Source: Solitalea lacus (GTDB lineage: Bacteria; Bacteroidota; Bacteroidia; Sphingobacteriales; Sphingobacteriaceae). Taken from it: a DNA stretch of 64,000 bases. Every line of letters begins with the position of its first letter. Within the stretch, counting starts at the first letter, position 1. The notes beneath the pieces are model-generated. The model saw nothing but the letters and a program-made list of their open reading frames with translations. It had not been told where the DNA came from and did no database searches. The position numbers and the translations under genes are program-made. The stretch lies in contig NZ_CP091740.1 in assembly GCF_022014595.1 (NCBI RefSeq), positions 2,840,200 to 2,904,199 of the forward strand, given 5' to 3'. Positions 1-8,225 of the stretch are shown here, one piece after another.

Positions 1-604
1 TAGGAACAGCAGCTATCAGATTGAATATTTTCTGAAATACGGCATAAACAATGGCAAACCCTAGACCTTGGTAAGCCGTTTTAGAAAAGTCGCCGCCCTT
101 TTCACCGGCAATTAATACCGATGCACATGCTGTACCTTCAGGGTAGGGAAGATTTCCATGCTCCTTAACAATTAGCGACCTGCGCAATGGAATCATCATT
201 AAGGTGCCCAAAACTCCACCCATTGCAGCTAAGGTAAATATGGTAAGATAATTAAAGTAATCAGCACCAACACTTTTTCCTCCATCACCAATGGACAGAA
301 ACAGAAATGCAGGCAAGGTAAAAGCCACACCAGATGCAATAGATTCGCCTGCAGAGCCAGTTGTTTGGATAATGTTGTTTTCCAGGATAGTGGTCTTAAA
401 AAGTTTTCTACCCAGCGAAATGGCCATTACTGAAATCGGAATGGATGCAGAAACAGTGAGACCGGCTTTAAGAGCCAGGTACACATTGGCTGCTCCGAAA
501 ATAATACCAAATATTCCGCCCAATAATATGGACTTGACTGTAAACTCGGCCAAATCAGAGCTGGCAGCAACATAAGGCTTAAACTGAGGTGTAGAATCTT
601 GCAT
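1..604 (-). CDS. OPT family oligopeptide transporter, N-terminal part (runs off the left edge)
   Basis: The minus strand is open from an ATG at 604 to the window edge, about 201 codons, with no stop. The product starts [21 protein letters not shown] and continues as a polytopic membrane protein. It carries blocks typical of the OPT/YSL family: [17 protein letters not shown] near residue 45, [16 protein letters not shown] near residue 80, and [17 protein letters not shown] near residue 160. OPT proteins are inner-membrane symporters for oligopeptides or metal chelates. Only about the first third of a family-length protein is in the window. It fits the other peptide-use genes here (DPP IV, POT, S46), but the substrate is not visible. 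Confidence 0.85.
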   Translation of the reverse strand, partial: MQDSTPQFKPYVAASSDLAEFTVKSILLGGIFGIIFGAANVYLALKAGLTVSASIPISVMAISLGRKLFKTTILENNIIQTTGSAGESIASGVAFTLPAFLFLSIGDGGKSVGADYFNYLTIFTLAAMGGVLGTLMMIPLRRSLIVKEHGNLPYPEGTACASVLIAGEKGGDFSKTAYQGLGFAIVYAVFQKIFNLIAAVP

Positions 605-899
605 GTTTTAATTTTTGTTTTCTTTCACTACAAAATCATGTAAACAACTTAATATCTGTTGGTTTCAATAGTGAAAGTAATCAGGTTTCTTGGTTATCTA
701 TTTTAGTAAAGATATTTAATTCTTTGTAGTTACAAAACGTTGCTTAAAGTTCAATACTACTGGCAAAAACCAATATTCCATGAAGTTTGGTTTATGGTTG
801 AAACAATAAATAAAGTTTTAAATCATCATATTTGCAAAGGGATTTAAGGAAGAATAATGTTATTCCTCCAACAAAATCAAATTCAATTTAACAAGCAAT

Positions 900-1388
900 A
901 TGAACAAGGCAGTTTTCCTCGACCGAGATGGCGTTTTAAATAAAGAACTAGGTGATTACGTTTGTACGTTGAATGATTTTCAAGTTCTGGAGCACAATTT
1001 CGAGCCGTTGAAAGTTCTTCGTGACAGGGGATTTTTACTGATTGTAGTGACCAATCAAGGAGGGTTAGCAAAAGGTTGGTATACCGAAGCTACTTTGCAA
1101 AGCATGCACACCGAATTACGACGTATTTATGCAGAGCATGGTATTGAATTTGCTGAAATTTACTACTGCAATCATCACCCTGAATACACAGGCAGTTGTT
1201 TTTGTCGAAAACCAGGATCTTTACTACTGGAAAAAGCTATTGCACGGTTTAATATTGATAAAACAAAATCATACTTTATTGGCGACCGTGAACGGGATGT
1301 TATAGCAGGAGAAAATGCTGGTGTTACAGGAATTTTAATTGATAGTGATCAACCAATTTCAGAAATTATGCACTTAATTACCGCCTGA
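900..1388 (+). CDS. gmhB: D-glycero-D-manno-heptose 1,7-bisphosphate phosphatase (HAD family)
   Basis: A 162-residue HAD-IIIA phosphatase, normal length for GmhB. The nucleophile and acid pair is D8/D10 in FLDRDGVLN, the second HAD motif is VVTNQGG at 49-55, and motif IV is IGDRERD at 127-133. The loop C90-H92...C100-F-C102 matches the structural zinc site of GmhB. The family removes the 1-phosphate from heptose bisphosphate for ADP-heptose, an LPS core precursor, in the cytoplasm. The next gene starts 4 bp after the stop, suggesting cotranscription. A 7-of-8 match to TAnnTTTG lies at 827-834. Relatives acting on other phosphosugars (HisB-N-like) are possible. Confidence 0.85.
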   Translation: MNKAVFLDRDGVLNKELGDYVCTLNDFQVLEHNFEPLKVLRDRGFLLIVVTNQGGLAKGWYTEATLQSMHTELRRIYAEHGIEFAEIYYCNHHPEYTGSCFCRKPGSLLLEKAIARFNIDKTKSYFIGDRERDVIAGENAGVTGILIDSDQPISEIMHLITA

Positions 1389-1392
1389 TTGT

Positions 1393-2490
1393 ATGTCTAA
1401 ACAGTTTCAAATAGCTTGTTACAAAGTATTGACATTGCTTTTAATATTCACTTTGTTCAGAATATTATCTAGATGGTCATTCTTTATCGATCATATTTAC
1501 CATGAGCATTTGTATAAAGCTATTTCTACTGTGCAGCGTTTAATCACAGGCTGGTTGCCTTTTAGTTTTGGAGACATACTTTATACGATAATTATCTCAA
1601 TAGCTTTAATTGGAATCATTCGTTATATAAAACACTTAATAAAACAGAAAGAAAACCGTTTTTCGGTTATTGGTTTAGGCTTTTTGAACAGTTTTTCATG
1701 GATAATTTTAGCCTACCTAATCTTTCAACTTTTATGGGGGTTTAATTATTTCAGACAGCCCTTAAGTGAACAACTTAATCTCAATACTGAAAGGGGAGAC
1801 AAAGAGCAATTACATAAACTAGCTCAATTTTTAGCTGCCGAAGTAAATAAAACTCATTTACAGCTCACCGGCGATTCTTTAAAACAATACCGATCAAACA
1901 AAGGAGCCCAGGAGCTATATGCAATCGCTCAACGGGGTTACCAACAACCGGATTCATTTTCGATCAATTATTTTTCTACAAAAACATCGGTTTATAATAT
2001 ATTGATGAATTATGCCGGAATTGCTGGTTATTACAACCCGTTTTCGGGTGAAGCGCAGGTGAATACCAACCCTCCTCAATTTACCCAACCTTTTACCATT
2101 TGCCATGAAATAGCACACCAAACAGGGATCTCTGCTGAAGAAGAAGCTAATTTTGTTGGTTACCTGACCGCCCTGAAAACAAACAATTCTTTCTTTAAAT
2201 ACTCAGCTCAGCTTGAGGCTTTCATATACACCGCATCAGAATTGGGGAGATTGGACTCAGTAGCACGCAAACAATGTTATTTAAGTTTAAATAAGGGGGT
2301 CAGGGCAGACCTTAAAGAATACCGTGCTTTTTGGCGTAAATATGAAAATGCTGTTGAGCCTTATATTGAATGGTATTATGACTGGTTCTTAAAATCGAAC
2401 AATCAGCCAAAAGGCATAAGAAGCTATAATGAATTTGTGAACTTGCTACTAGGTTACTATCAACACAATAAAAAGGGTGACAAAAAATAG
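1393..2490 (+). CDS. DUF3810 family membrane protein with HExxH motif
   Basis: A 365-residue protein with three hydrophobic segments in the first 120 residues (about 10-30, 57-80 and 95-118), then a soluble domain. The soluble part carries CHEIAHQTG, with an HExxH motif at H238-H242, followed by EEEANFVGYL. A glutamate about 20 residues downstream fits a gluzincin-like metalloprotease site. The family (DUF3810) is common in Bacteroidota and has no established function. The motif suggests a membrane-anchored zinc protease, which is inference. It starts 4 bp after gmhB and converges on the minus-strand gene 6 bp downstream, with no terminator visible between them. Confidence 0.8.
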   Translation: MSKQFQIACYKVLTLLLIFTLFRILSRWSFFIDHIYHEHLYKAISTVQRLITGWLPFSFGDILYTIIISIALIGIIRYIKHLIKQKENRFSVIGLGFLNSFSWIILAYLIFQLLWGFNYFRQPLSEQLNLNTERGDKEQLHKLAQFLAAEVNKTHLQLTGDSLKQYRSNKGAQELYAIAQRGYQQPDSFSINYFSTKTSVYNILMNYAGIAGYYNPFSGEAQVNTNPPQFTQPFTICHEIAHQTGISAEEEANFVGYLTALKTNNSFFKYSAQLEAFIYTASELGRLDSVARKQCYLSLNKGVRADLKEYRAFWRKYENAVEPYIEWYYDWFLKSNNQPKGIRSYNEFVNLLLGYYQHNKKGDKK

Positions 2491-2496
2491 CTGAAA

Positions 2497-3471
2497 CTAT
2501 AACGGCCCTTTCCCTTGTGTACCCATCTGGTATACAACTGAAATAGATGGCCCATTATATCCCCACTTTAAGTTTGCTTTCTTACTGTTTTTCTCCATAT
2601 CTATTTTGAAATTAAACCCTGTATAACCAAGAGTTACCCCAACTCGTTCCCAGGCCCTATACTTAACAGCCAAATTGGCTCCAATAATTTGTCCTTTAAT
2701 GTCTTCAATTTTAAGTTGAAAGTAATCTATTTCTCCCAATACAGCCCATTTTTGAGAAAAAGCATAGCCACCCCATAATCCAAAATCGGGTAGGGGAGCT
2801 GTAAAACCATAATCAGTGGCTGCATTAAACCCCTGGGTATTTCCCTGCCCTGCAATACCAGCATTCATCTTAACCAAATGAAAACCAAAGGACGCACCAG
2901 CCTCAACTTTTGGATTAGAAATAAACGCGTAACCATAAGAGAACCTCAAAATATCTGTATCAAAAAAAGCATCAACATTTGCATTTACAGGATAAATACT
3001 GTCTCCAAAATGGATTTCTTTGTCAAGAGTTCCAGATGAACTCCGATGGATCGTGAAATAATTAAATTCGAGCTTATGCCTTTTTCCTAAATGAGTACTA
3101 AATCCCAAAAGGAAGGTTTGTGTATTCTTATTAAGATTTAAATCGTCTTCGAAATCAATCTCTGTTCCTGTTGAACCGTCAGAAGCTCCTACTTGAACCT
3201 TAGTATTATTAATAGGGAAGAAACCTCCTCCAGTAACGGAGAACTTACTTACAAACCAAGGTTTATTTTCTATCTTCTCTTTGGCTGTTTGCCCCTTCTC
3301 CTTCATTAACGGCGAGGTTGCATTTAAGAAACTTATCTTCAGAGGCGGTGATTTTAGGAAAGTTTGAGCATCCAATTTATATGAATTTGGCTCATAAATA
3401 ACTTGAGCATTGCTATTGTTTATCACACCAAACAACAACAATGAGAGAGAGTAGATTAAATGTTTTTTCAT
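2497..3471 (-). CDS. Outer-membrane beta-barrel-like protein, function unknown
   Basis: A 324-residue protein starting with a clear signal peptide (MKKHLIYSLSLLLFGVINNSNAQ). The rest shows alternating polar and hydrophobic residues, with repeated aromatic-ended strands such as HKLEFNYFTIHR and LRFSYGYAF, ending in ISVVYQMG. This is the pattern of a small outer-membrane barrel of the type Bacteroidota genomes carry in many copies. No substrate or partner can be read from sequence. It stands alone between the convergent DUF3810 gene and the transaldolase unit. Confidence 0.65.
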   Translation of the reverse strand: MKKHLIYSLSLLLFGVINNSNAQVIYEPNSYKLDAQTFLKSPPLKISFLNATSPLMKEKGQTAKEKIENKPWFVSKFSVTGGGFFPINNTKVQVGASDGSTGTEIDFEDDLNLNKNTQTFLLGFSTHLGKRHKLEFNYFTIHRSSSGTLDKEIHFGDSIYPVNANVDAFFDTDILRFSYGYAFISNPKVEAGASFGFHLVKMNAGIAGQGNTQGFNAATDYGFTAPLPDFGLWGGYAFSQKWAVLGEIDYFQLKIEDIKGQIIGANLAVKYRAWERVGVTLGYTGFNFKIDMEKNSKKANLKWGYNGPSISVVYQMGTQGKGPL

Positions 3472-3574
3472 GAAGCAAGTACTTTCTACCTAATATAGTC
3501 ATAATCAATAAGTTTATAAATATCAGTATTAGTTTTTTTAAGTATTTTTTATCACAAATTTCAGAATTACGAAA

Positions 3575-3599
3575 AAAGTCGGCTTTATAGGCCGACTTT
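3575..3599 (-). terminator. Intrinsic terminator downstream of the transaldolase gene
   Basis: A perfect 9-bp stem (AAAGTCGGC / GCCGACTTT) with a 7-base loop. Read on the minus strand it is followed by a run of T, and it lies 35 bp after the transaldolase stop. Confidence 0.75.
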
Positions 3600-3633
3600 C
3601 ATATTACTAAACTTATAATTAATTAAAACAGGC

Positions 3634-4302
3634 TTATTTAACTGCTGCTGCTGCAGCTTTTGCATGGTCAGCCAAGAATTGTTGTAAACCGATATCAGTT
3701 AACGGGTGTTTTAACAATGCTTTAATAGCTGAAAGCGGACCGGTCATTACATCAGAACCAATTTTAGCACATTCAATAATATGCATTGGGTGACGAACTG
3801 AAGCCGATAAAATTTGAGTTTCGTATCCGTAGTTATCGTAAATCAAACGAATGTCTTCAATTAACTGTAAACCGTCAGTTGAAATATCGTCTAAGCGACC
3901 TAAGAATGGAGATACAAAAGTAGCACCTGCTTTTGCAGCCAATAAAGCTTGACCAGCAGAGAATACTAATGTACAGTTTGTACGAATTCCTTTTGAAGAA
4001 AAGTATTTTAATGCTTTAACACCATCTGCGATCATTGGAACTTTAACAACAATTTTCTTGTCGATAGCTGCTAAACGCTCACCTTCCTCAATCATACCTT
4101 CAAAATCGGTAGAAATTACTTCGGCACTAACGTTATCATCTACTAAATCACAAATTGCTTTGTAATGAGCCATTACGTTTTCTTCGCCGGTAATTCCTTC
4201 TTTGGCCATCAATGAAGGGTTTGTGGTTACACCGTCTAATACTCCTAAATCCTGAGCTTCTTTAATTTGTGCCAAATTGGCTGTATCGATGAAAAACTTC
4301 AT
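3634..4302 (-). CDS. fsa: Fructose-6-phosphate aldolase / small transaldolase (TalC-Fsa type)
   Basis: A 222-residue class I aldolase of the short transaldolase family, full length. It begins [16 protein letters not shown], and the [13 protein letters not shown] block is at residues 24-36. The Schiff-base lysine is K87 in IVVKVPM. The family either moves a dihydroxyacetone unit between sugar phosphates (pentose phosphate pathway) or cleaves fructose 6-phosphate, and sequence alone does not separate the two. The protein is cytosolic. The SRP RNA lies just upstream on the same strand with its own promoter, and a strong terminator follows the gene. Confidence 0.9.
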   Translation of the reverse strand: MKFFIDTANLAQIKEAQDLGVLDGVTTNPSLMAKEGITGEENVMAHYKAICDLVDDNVSAEVISTDFEGMIEEGERLAAIDKKIVVKVPMIADGVKALKYFSSKGIRTNCTLVFSAGQALLAAKAGATFVSPFLGRLDDISTDGLQLIEDIRLIYDNYGYETQILSASVRHPMHIIECAKIGSDVMTGPLSAIKALLKHPLTDIGLQQFLADHAKAAAAAVK

Positions 4303-4388
4303 TATTATTTAAAATATGAGATTTTGCTTATTTGAAATGTTGGAATTATTGGCTTAGAGGATTTTGCGCTTGCCATAAAATAAAAAAA

Positions 4389-4488
4389 TGGGTAAGCACC
4401 TTATATCGCACCGCTACAACCATCTACCCTTGCTTCCTTCCGAACCTGGGGGAGTTCAACGGGAGCTGGTCGTACAAGACTTACCCGG
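4389..4488 (-). ncRNA. ffs: Signal recognition particle RNA, small bacterial type (4.5S-like)
   Basis: Read on the minus strand, the RNA contains the invariant SRP domain IV hairpin with the GGTTCGGAAGGAAGCA core (the complement lies at 4431-4446). The ends pair: GGGTAAG near the 5' end (about 4486-4480) with CTTACCC at the 3' end (4396-4390). A T-rich run follows directly, giving a natural 3' end. TACTTTTG, a perfect Bacteroidota -7 element, sits at 4498-4491 immediately upstream. The RNA partners with Ffh in cotranslational membrane targeting. The exact ends are estimates within a few bases. Confidence 0.9.
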
Positions 4489-4490
4489 CA

Positions 4491-4498
4491 CAAAAGTA
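4491..4498 (-). promoter_or_regulatory. TAnnTTTG promoter element for SRP RNA
   Basis: TACTTTTG on the minus strand matches the Bacteroidota -7 consensus exactly and ends a few bases before the SRP RNA 5' stem. Confidence 0.6.
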
Positions 4499-4573
4499 CG
4501 TTTTTTTATTAATTATGCTAAAATATTTTAAAATAATTTCAACATATTGATAATCAACTAACAACCTTAAATT

Positions 4574-5155
4574 TTAGAATTTAACAACACAATTTGGCAA
4601 AGCTTTCTTAATTCTTTCTTGTTCATTCTTATCAAGACTATTGCCTACAAGTCCTAACTCTTTTAAATTTTTTAAGTCGCTAATATTGTCTGGCAACTTT
4701 GTTAACCTGCATCCATACAGATACAAGAATTCTAGGTTTTTAAGTTTAGTTAGATTGTTAATATCCTGCAAACCTGCATTGTCCGTTAAGTCTATTGATT
4801 TTAAGTTGCTAAGCTCTGTCAATTCTTTTGGAATGGTCGTAATGGCGTTTAGCGTTAAGCCGAGCTCCTTAAGATTTTTTAAATTCTTAATGTTACTCGG
4901 AATCTCATTAATCTGCCAACAATTTGTACTTCCATAATCGCAGTCCATCCCATTTATAGCTAAGTATCGCAAGTTGGTCATTTGAAAAACGCTGTCAGGT
5001 ATTCTTTCGCTTTCTAACTCCATTGTCGAAGTAGAATAAGTCGTATCCATATTAACCTTGTCAGCATAATGAAGCTTTGCTGTCGTTGGCGTACAGGCTG
5101 CGATAATGAAAGGTGCCGCAAAAAAAATGTTGGTTATAAGTTTTGAAGTCTTCAT
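4574..5155 (-). CDS. Leucine-rich repeat lipoprotein
   Basis: A 193-residue protein with a lipoprotein signal (IIAAC, lipidated C21). From about residue 60 it carries at least five leucine-rich repeats of about 22-23 residues, of the form LKNLKELGLTLNAITTIPKEL, LSNLKSIDLTDNAG and LKNLKELGLVGNSL. LRR solenoids usually bind proteins, so this is a small surface or periplasmic binding module whose ligand is unknown. It lies 18 bp downstream of the PEGA protein gene on the same strand, so the two are probably one operon of cell-envelope proteins. No enzymatic motif is visible. Confidence 0.75.
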   Translation of the reverse strand: MKTSKLITNIFFAAPFIIAACTPTTAKLHYADKVNMDTTYSTSTMELESERIPDSVFQMTNLRYLAINGMDCDYGSTNCWQINEIPSNIKNLKNLKELGLTLNAITTIPKELTELSNLKSIDLTDNAGLQDINNLTKLKNLEFLYLYGCRLTKLPDNISDLKNLKELGLVGNSLDKNEQERIKKALPNCVVKF

Positions 5156-5173
5156 AGAAAAGAAACATTCTAG

Positions 5174-6253
5174 CTAGTTTGTGGTGGTAGAAAAAGATAC
5201 AATTATGTAACCCTTTCCAAAAATATCACCATTTTGAATCGAGACGGAACTTTTTTGAAAATTAATAAAATATGTGCCGTTTGATTCTTTAACATCTTCC
5301 TTTGAAACTATTGAAAGCATCCAATCTTTTAATTCATTAAAATAAGTCCTCGTTTTTTCAATATCCCCATTTTTTATATGTAACAAATGTGAATAAGCTA
5401 ATGAGCCTTTTATAATAGCTAATGAGAACGGCCCCTCATATTTAAAACTTTGAGGATTTCTAAGATAAACCGTCGCGCCATTTTCTGTGGTTGTAATATT
5501 CATTTTTTTAGTTATTCCTGGATTTTGATTTCTAAAATCAGACTCCGTTCTAAAATTGAATTTACATAGAGTTGCAAGGCTATCGAATACCAAAACTTTC
5601 CTAGCATCGAGTTCTTCTCGTACTTTTCTTTCTTCAATTGAATTTTTAACAGTGATTTCGCTGCTTAACATGTTGGCGAATACGGAAGTAGTCTCATTAG
5701 CCAATATTTCAACAATCTTTTTAATTTTCTTATCGTTAAGTGAAAACTCAATGGTATAATTCCCGGCAGGAACAGATTCAGCCAACCATTGATCTTTAGT
5801 TTTGGACAGGTTATCGGCGTTCTCAATATTAGAAATGGACAACTTGATTTCGATAGGTACAGATTGTATGATTAGTTTACCGGTTTCAATTTTAACCTGT
5901 TCATTTGTTGACTGGGAATTTCCCTGCTCGGAAAATAATACTGTGTGTTTAGAAAACGGCTTAACTTTATAAGCAAGTACTTCTCCGGCTTTTACCGTAA
6001 CGACTTCTTCGTAAGGCGCATAACCATCCTTGACGATTTTCAATTTATTCTGGCCAGGTGATACATTCTCAATTACATATCCACCAATATCTGCTGAAGT
6101 TTTTCCTTTGAACAGTCCGTTCAGGAAAACGGATAATCCAGCTTCGCCATTTACTTGTATGTAGGAATTTTGAGCTTGCAGATTTGAAAGGGACAAAAAC
6201 AGAAAGAAAAGTGTAAAAACTAGTTTGTTTAAAACTGGTTTGGGTAATAGCAT
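5174..6253 (-). CDS. Secreted PEGA-domain protein
   Basis: A 359-residue protein with a signal peptide (about residues 1-28, cleaved after NLQAQ). Residues about 30-95 form a PEGA-type beta module: VNGEAGLSVFLNGLFKGKT, then NVSPGQNKLKIVKDGYAPYEE. A second, weaker copy of the fold may lie near residues 125-190 (SVPAGNYTIEFSLNDKKIKK). The C-terminal 150 residues are of unknown type. PEGA domains occur on surface and periplasmic proteins. It is the first gene of a two-gene unit with the LRR lipoprotein. The function is not known. Confidence 0.65.
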   Translation of the reverse strand: MLLPKPVLNKLVFTLFFLFLSLSNLQAQNSYIQVNGEAGLSVFLNGLFKGKTSADIGGYVIENVSPGQNKLKIVKDGYAPYEEVVTVKAGEVLAYKVKPFSKHTVLFSEQGNSQSTNEQVKIETGKLIIQSVPIEIKLSISNIENADNLSKTKDQWLAESVPAGNYTIEFSLNDKKIKKIVEILANETTSVFANMLSSEITVKNSIEERKVREELDARKVLVFDSLATLCKFNFRTESDFRNQNPGITKKMNITTTENGATVYLRNPQSFKYEGPFSLAIIKGSLAYSHLLHIKNGDIEKTRTYFNELKDWMLSIVSKEDVKESNGTYFINFQKSSVSIQNGDIFGKGYIIVSFSTTTN

Positions 6254-6290
6254 ATAACTTTAGTACTGATTAGGTTAACGCGCCAAATAT

Positions 6291-6379
6291 AGTATTCTTA
6301 GGATAAATGTAGAATACTTTAGGATAGGTGATTAAATTAGGACAGCAATTTTTAAAGATCTTAATAATTACTGTCCTAA
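6291..6379. repeat. Pair of inverted repeats in the PEGA / XRE intergenic region
   Basis: AGTATTCT (6291-6298) is repeated inverted as AGAATACT (6311-6318). TTAGGACAG (6337-6345) is repeated inverted as CTGTCCTAA (6371-6379). They sit between divergent genes, so they could be operators or a minor hairpin terminator. No T-run follows either one. Confidence 0.45.
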
Positions 6380-6473
6380 GAATAGGGACAAAAAAATACA
6401 ATGCCTTATGCCTCCTTTGGGATTTGCGGGGAGAGATTGATGCATACCAACTTTAAAACTTGCATACATATTT

Positions 6474-6519
6474 TGTTACAAATTTGATAAAAAACTAAAA
6501 AAAGTATTATTTTGTAACA
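6474..6519. promoter_or_regulatory. Candidate XRE operator half-sites
   Basis: TGTTACAAA (6474-6482) and its exact inverse TTTGTAACA (6511-6519) lie 34-79 bp upstream of the XRE regulator start. Extended by flanking bases, the first site is itself nearly palindromic (TTTGTTACAAA). Spacing and position fit autoregulation by the XRE protein, which is inference. Confidence 0.4.
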
Positions 6520-6552
6520 TCATTAACAAATCTCAATAACAAATCAATACTT

Positions 6553-6885
6553 ATGACAACCGGTGCAATTTTAAAAGCATTCCGTGAAAGGAATAATCTT
6601 TCGCAGGAGTCGGTGGCTTCTTTTCTGGAAGTGAAACGGGAAATGTTGAGTTATTATGAAAATGATAGTAGAGTAGCTCCCCTAGATGTCTTAGAAAAAC
6701 TGGCTGATTTATACGGTGCCGAACTTGCCGATTTTTTTGAAACGGACAACGATCAAATCCAGACAAATATTGCTTTTGCTTTTAGGGCTGAAGGTATTCA
6801 AGAAAGTGACTTACATCAGATAGCGCAATTCAGAAAGATTGTTAAAAATTACTTTAAGCTTATAGAACTGGAAACTCATGCTTAG
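6553..6885 (+). CDS. XRE-family transcriptional regulator of an ImmA/IrrE module
   Basis: A 110-residue protein with an N-terminal helix-turn-helix at about residues 6-62 (ILKAFRERNNLSQESVASFL, then LDVLEKLADLYG), the usual XRE layout. Its last 8 bases overlap the ImmA/IrrE gene, and the PIN gene overlaps that one in turn, so the three form one transcript. In known XRE/ImmA pairs the peptidase cleaves or relieves the repressor. Here the XRE protein would repress its own operon through the inverted sites at 6474-6519. The operator and regulation are inferred. Confidence 0.85.
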   Translation: MTTGAILKAFRERNNLSQESVASFLEVKREMLSYYENDSRVAPLDVLEKLADLYGAELADFFETDNDQIQTNIAFAFRAEGIQESDLHQIAQFRKIVKNYFKLIELETHA

Positions 6886-7609
6886 TCATTATCATTTGCA
6901 AGTAGAAGCATCTCAGTTTAGATTAATCCAAGGCATTGGAGTAAGTGAGCCTATTCGGCTAAAAAGTTGGTTACCTAAACTTGGAGTCGTTGCCCTATTT
7001 AGGCCCTTGAGCGATAATTTCTCTGGCATGGCGGTAAAGCAAGGTGAGCAGAAGTTTATCATCATAAATTCAGAACATCGATTGAGCAAACAACATTTTA
7101 CGGTCGCCCATGAACTGTATCATTTATTTATACAAAAAGACTTTACTGCAGAAGTAAGCCATGCTGGACGATTCGATAAAAAAGATAAAACTGAGTTTGA
7201 AGCAGATTGGTTTGCCGCTTATTTATTAATGCCTGAGGATGGGATACTTTCTTTAATTCCTAAAGAAGAACTTTCAAAAAATAAGATCTCATTGTCTACT
7301 CTAGTAAAAATAGAACAATATTTTGCCTGTAGTAGAACTGCATTATTAATTAGGTTAGAGAAACTGGGATTGATCGATTACTCCAAGTATGAAGCGTATA
7401 CAAAAAATGTCATTGCTAGCGCTTTAATGCTTGGTTATGATGATACTTTGTATAAAAAAGGTAATGAGAACCTTGTTATAGGAGACTATGGGGTAAGAGC
7501 CAAAAAATTGTTTGATAAGGGCACTATATCTGAATCCCATTTCATTAGTTTGATGAATGATATTGGTGTGGACATTTCTAGGATAACTAATGACAATGAG
7601 CAAGAATAA
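6878..7609 (+). CDS. ImmA/IrrE family metallopeptidase
   Basis: A 243-residue protein with the zinc site AHELYHLF (H78, E79, H82) and a third-ligand region EFEADWFAAYLLMP about 30 residues later, the hallmark of ImmA/IrrE (COG2856) peptidases. The family cleaves XRE repressors in mobile elements and stress circuits. The C-terminal third (about residues 130-243) resembles the helical substrate-recognition region but is not distinctive. It overlaps the XRE gene upstream by 8 bp and the PIN remnant downstream by 20 bp. The natural target is probably the XRE protein next door. Confidence 0.85.
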   Translation: MLSHYHLQVEASQFRLIQGIGVSEPIRLKSWLPKLGVVALFRPLSDNFSGMAVKQGEQKFIIINSEHRLSKQHFTVAHELYHLFIQKDFTAEVSHAGRFDKKDKTEFEADWFAAYLLMPEDGILSLIPKEELSKNKISLSTLVKIEQYFACSRTALLIRLEKLGLIDYSKYEAYTKNVIASALMLGYDDTLYKKGNENLVIGDYGVRAKKLFDKGTISESHFISLMNDIGVDISRITNDNEQE

Positions 7610-8130
7610 CCAGAAGCCTAAAATACTATTGGATTCTGATGTTGTCAGGCACTTTATCAATGGAGGCAAATTCTGACGCTATCTAAAATTTTCCCTAACC
7701 GCTTTGTGATGCTTGATAAAGTAAAGACGGAATTGTGCAGAAGTAAAAGCATAGAAACTCAGGTTGTCAATTTTCTTAGTATGACTAAAGTGCCTATAAT
7801 TCCTTTCCTTCCCAACGTGAAATAATTGTAGAATATGCTCTGCTTACGAAAAAATTTGGTGAAGGAGAAAGTGCCTGTATGGCGGTTGCAAGGCATCAAA
7901 AACAATTTATTGCAAGCAGTAATCTTAAAGATATTAGTGCCTATTGTTCACTACATGGTATTCACTACCTCACCACAATGGACATCCTTTTAGAAGCCTA
8001 TCATAAGGAAATTTTTACTAAAGCCGAGTGTGATACATTTATCTTAGAGGTAAAATCGAAAGGAAGTATTCTGCCTTGTAATACCTTGGATGAATTTATA
8101 GAGTTACAAAAGAAAAACAGAAAATTATAA
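7590..8130 (+). pseudogene. PIN-domain nuclease gene broken by two frameshifts
   Basis: Translating across three frames rebuilds one PIN-like protein. Frame 1 (from ATG 7590 or 7596 to the stop at 7674) gives PKILLDSDVVRHFINGG with the first acidic residue. Frame 2 (about 7668-7825) gives ILTLSKIFPNRFVMLDKV. Frame 3 (about 7816-8130) gives GEGESACMAVAR and ASSNLKDI, the usual central and distal acidic motifs of PIN RNases. Two single-base lesions, near 7670 and near 7810, separate the pieces. A partial product could start at ATG 7879. The gene overlaps the ImmA/IrrE gene by 20 bp, so it was the third member of the operon and probably the toxin. Confidence 0.8.
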
Positions 8131-8225
8131 TTATACCGCTGTAAGCTCCATCAATTTTTCTTCAGAGTGAATATTTAGCTGTGGCTTCGCCTAATGGCTT
8201 TTTTGCAACACTGGGGTTATATTTG

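Noticed and set aside
291-575. Plus-strand open frame of 94 codons
   Set aside because: It is antisense to the OPT transporter gene, whose minus-strand product is clearly recognisable.
4332-4550. Plus-strand open frame of 72 codons
   Set aside because: It lies over the SRP RNA gene, which reads on the other strand and has a clear conserved core.
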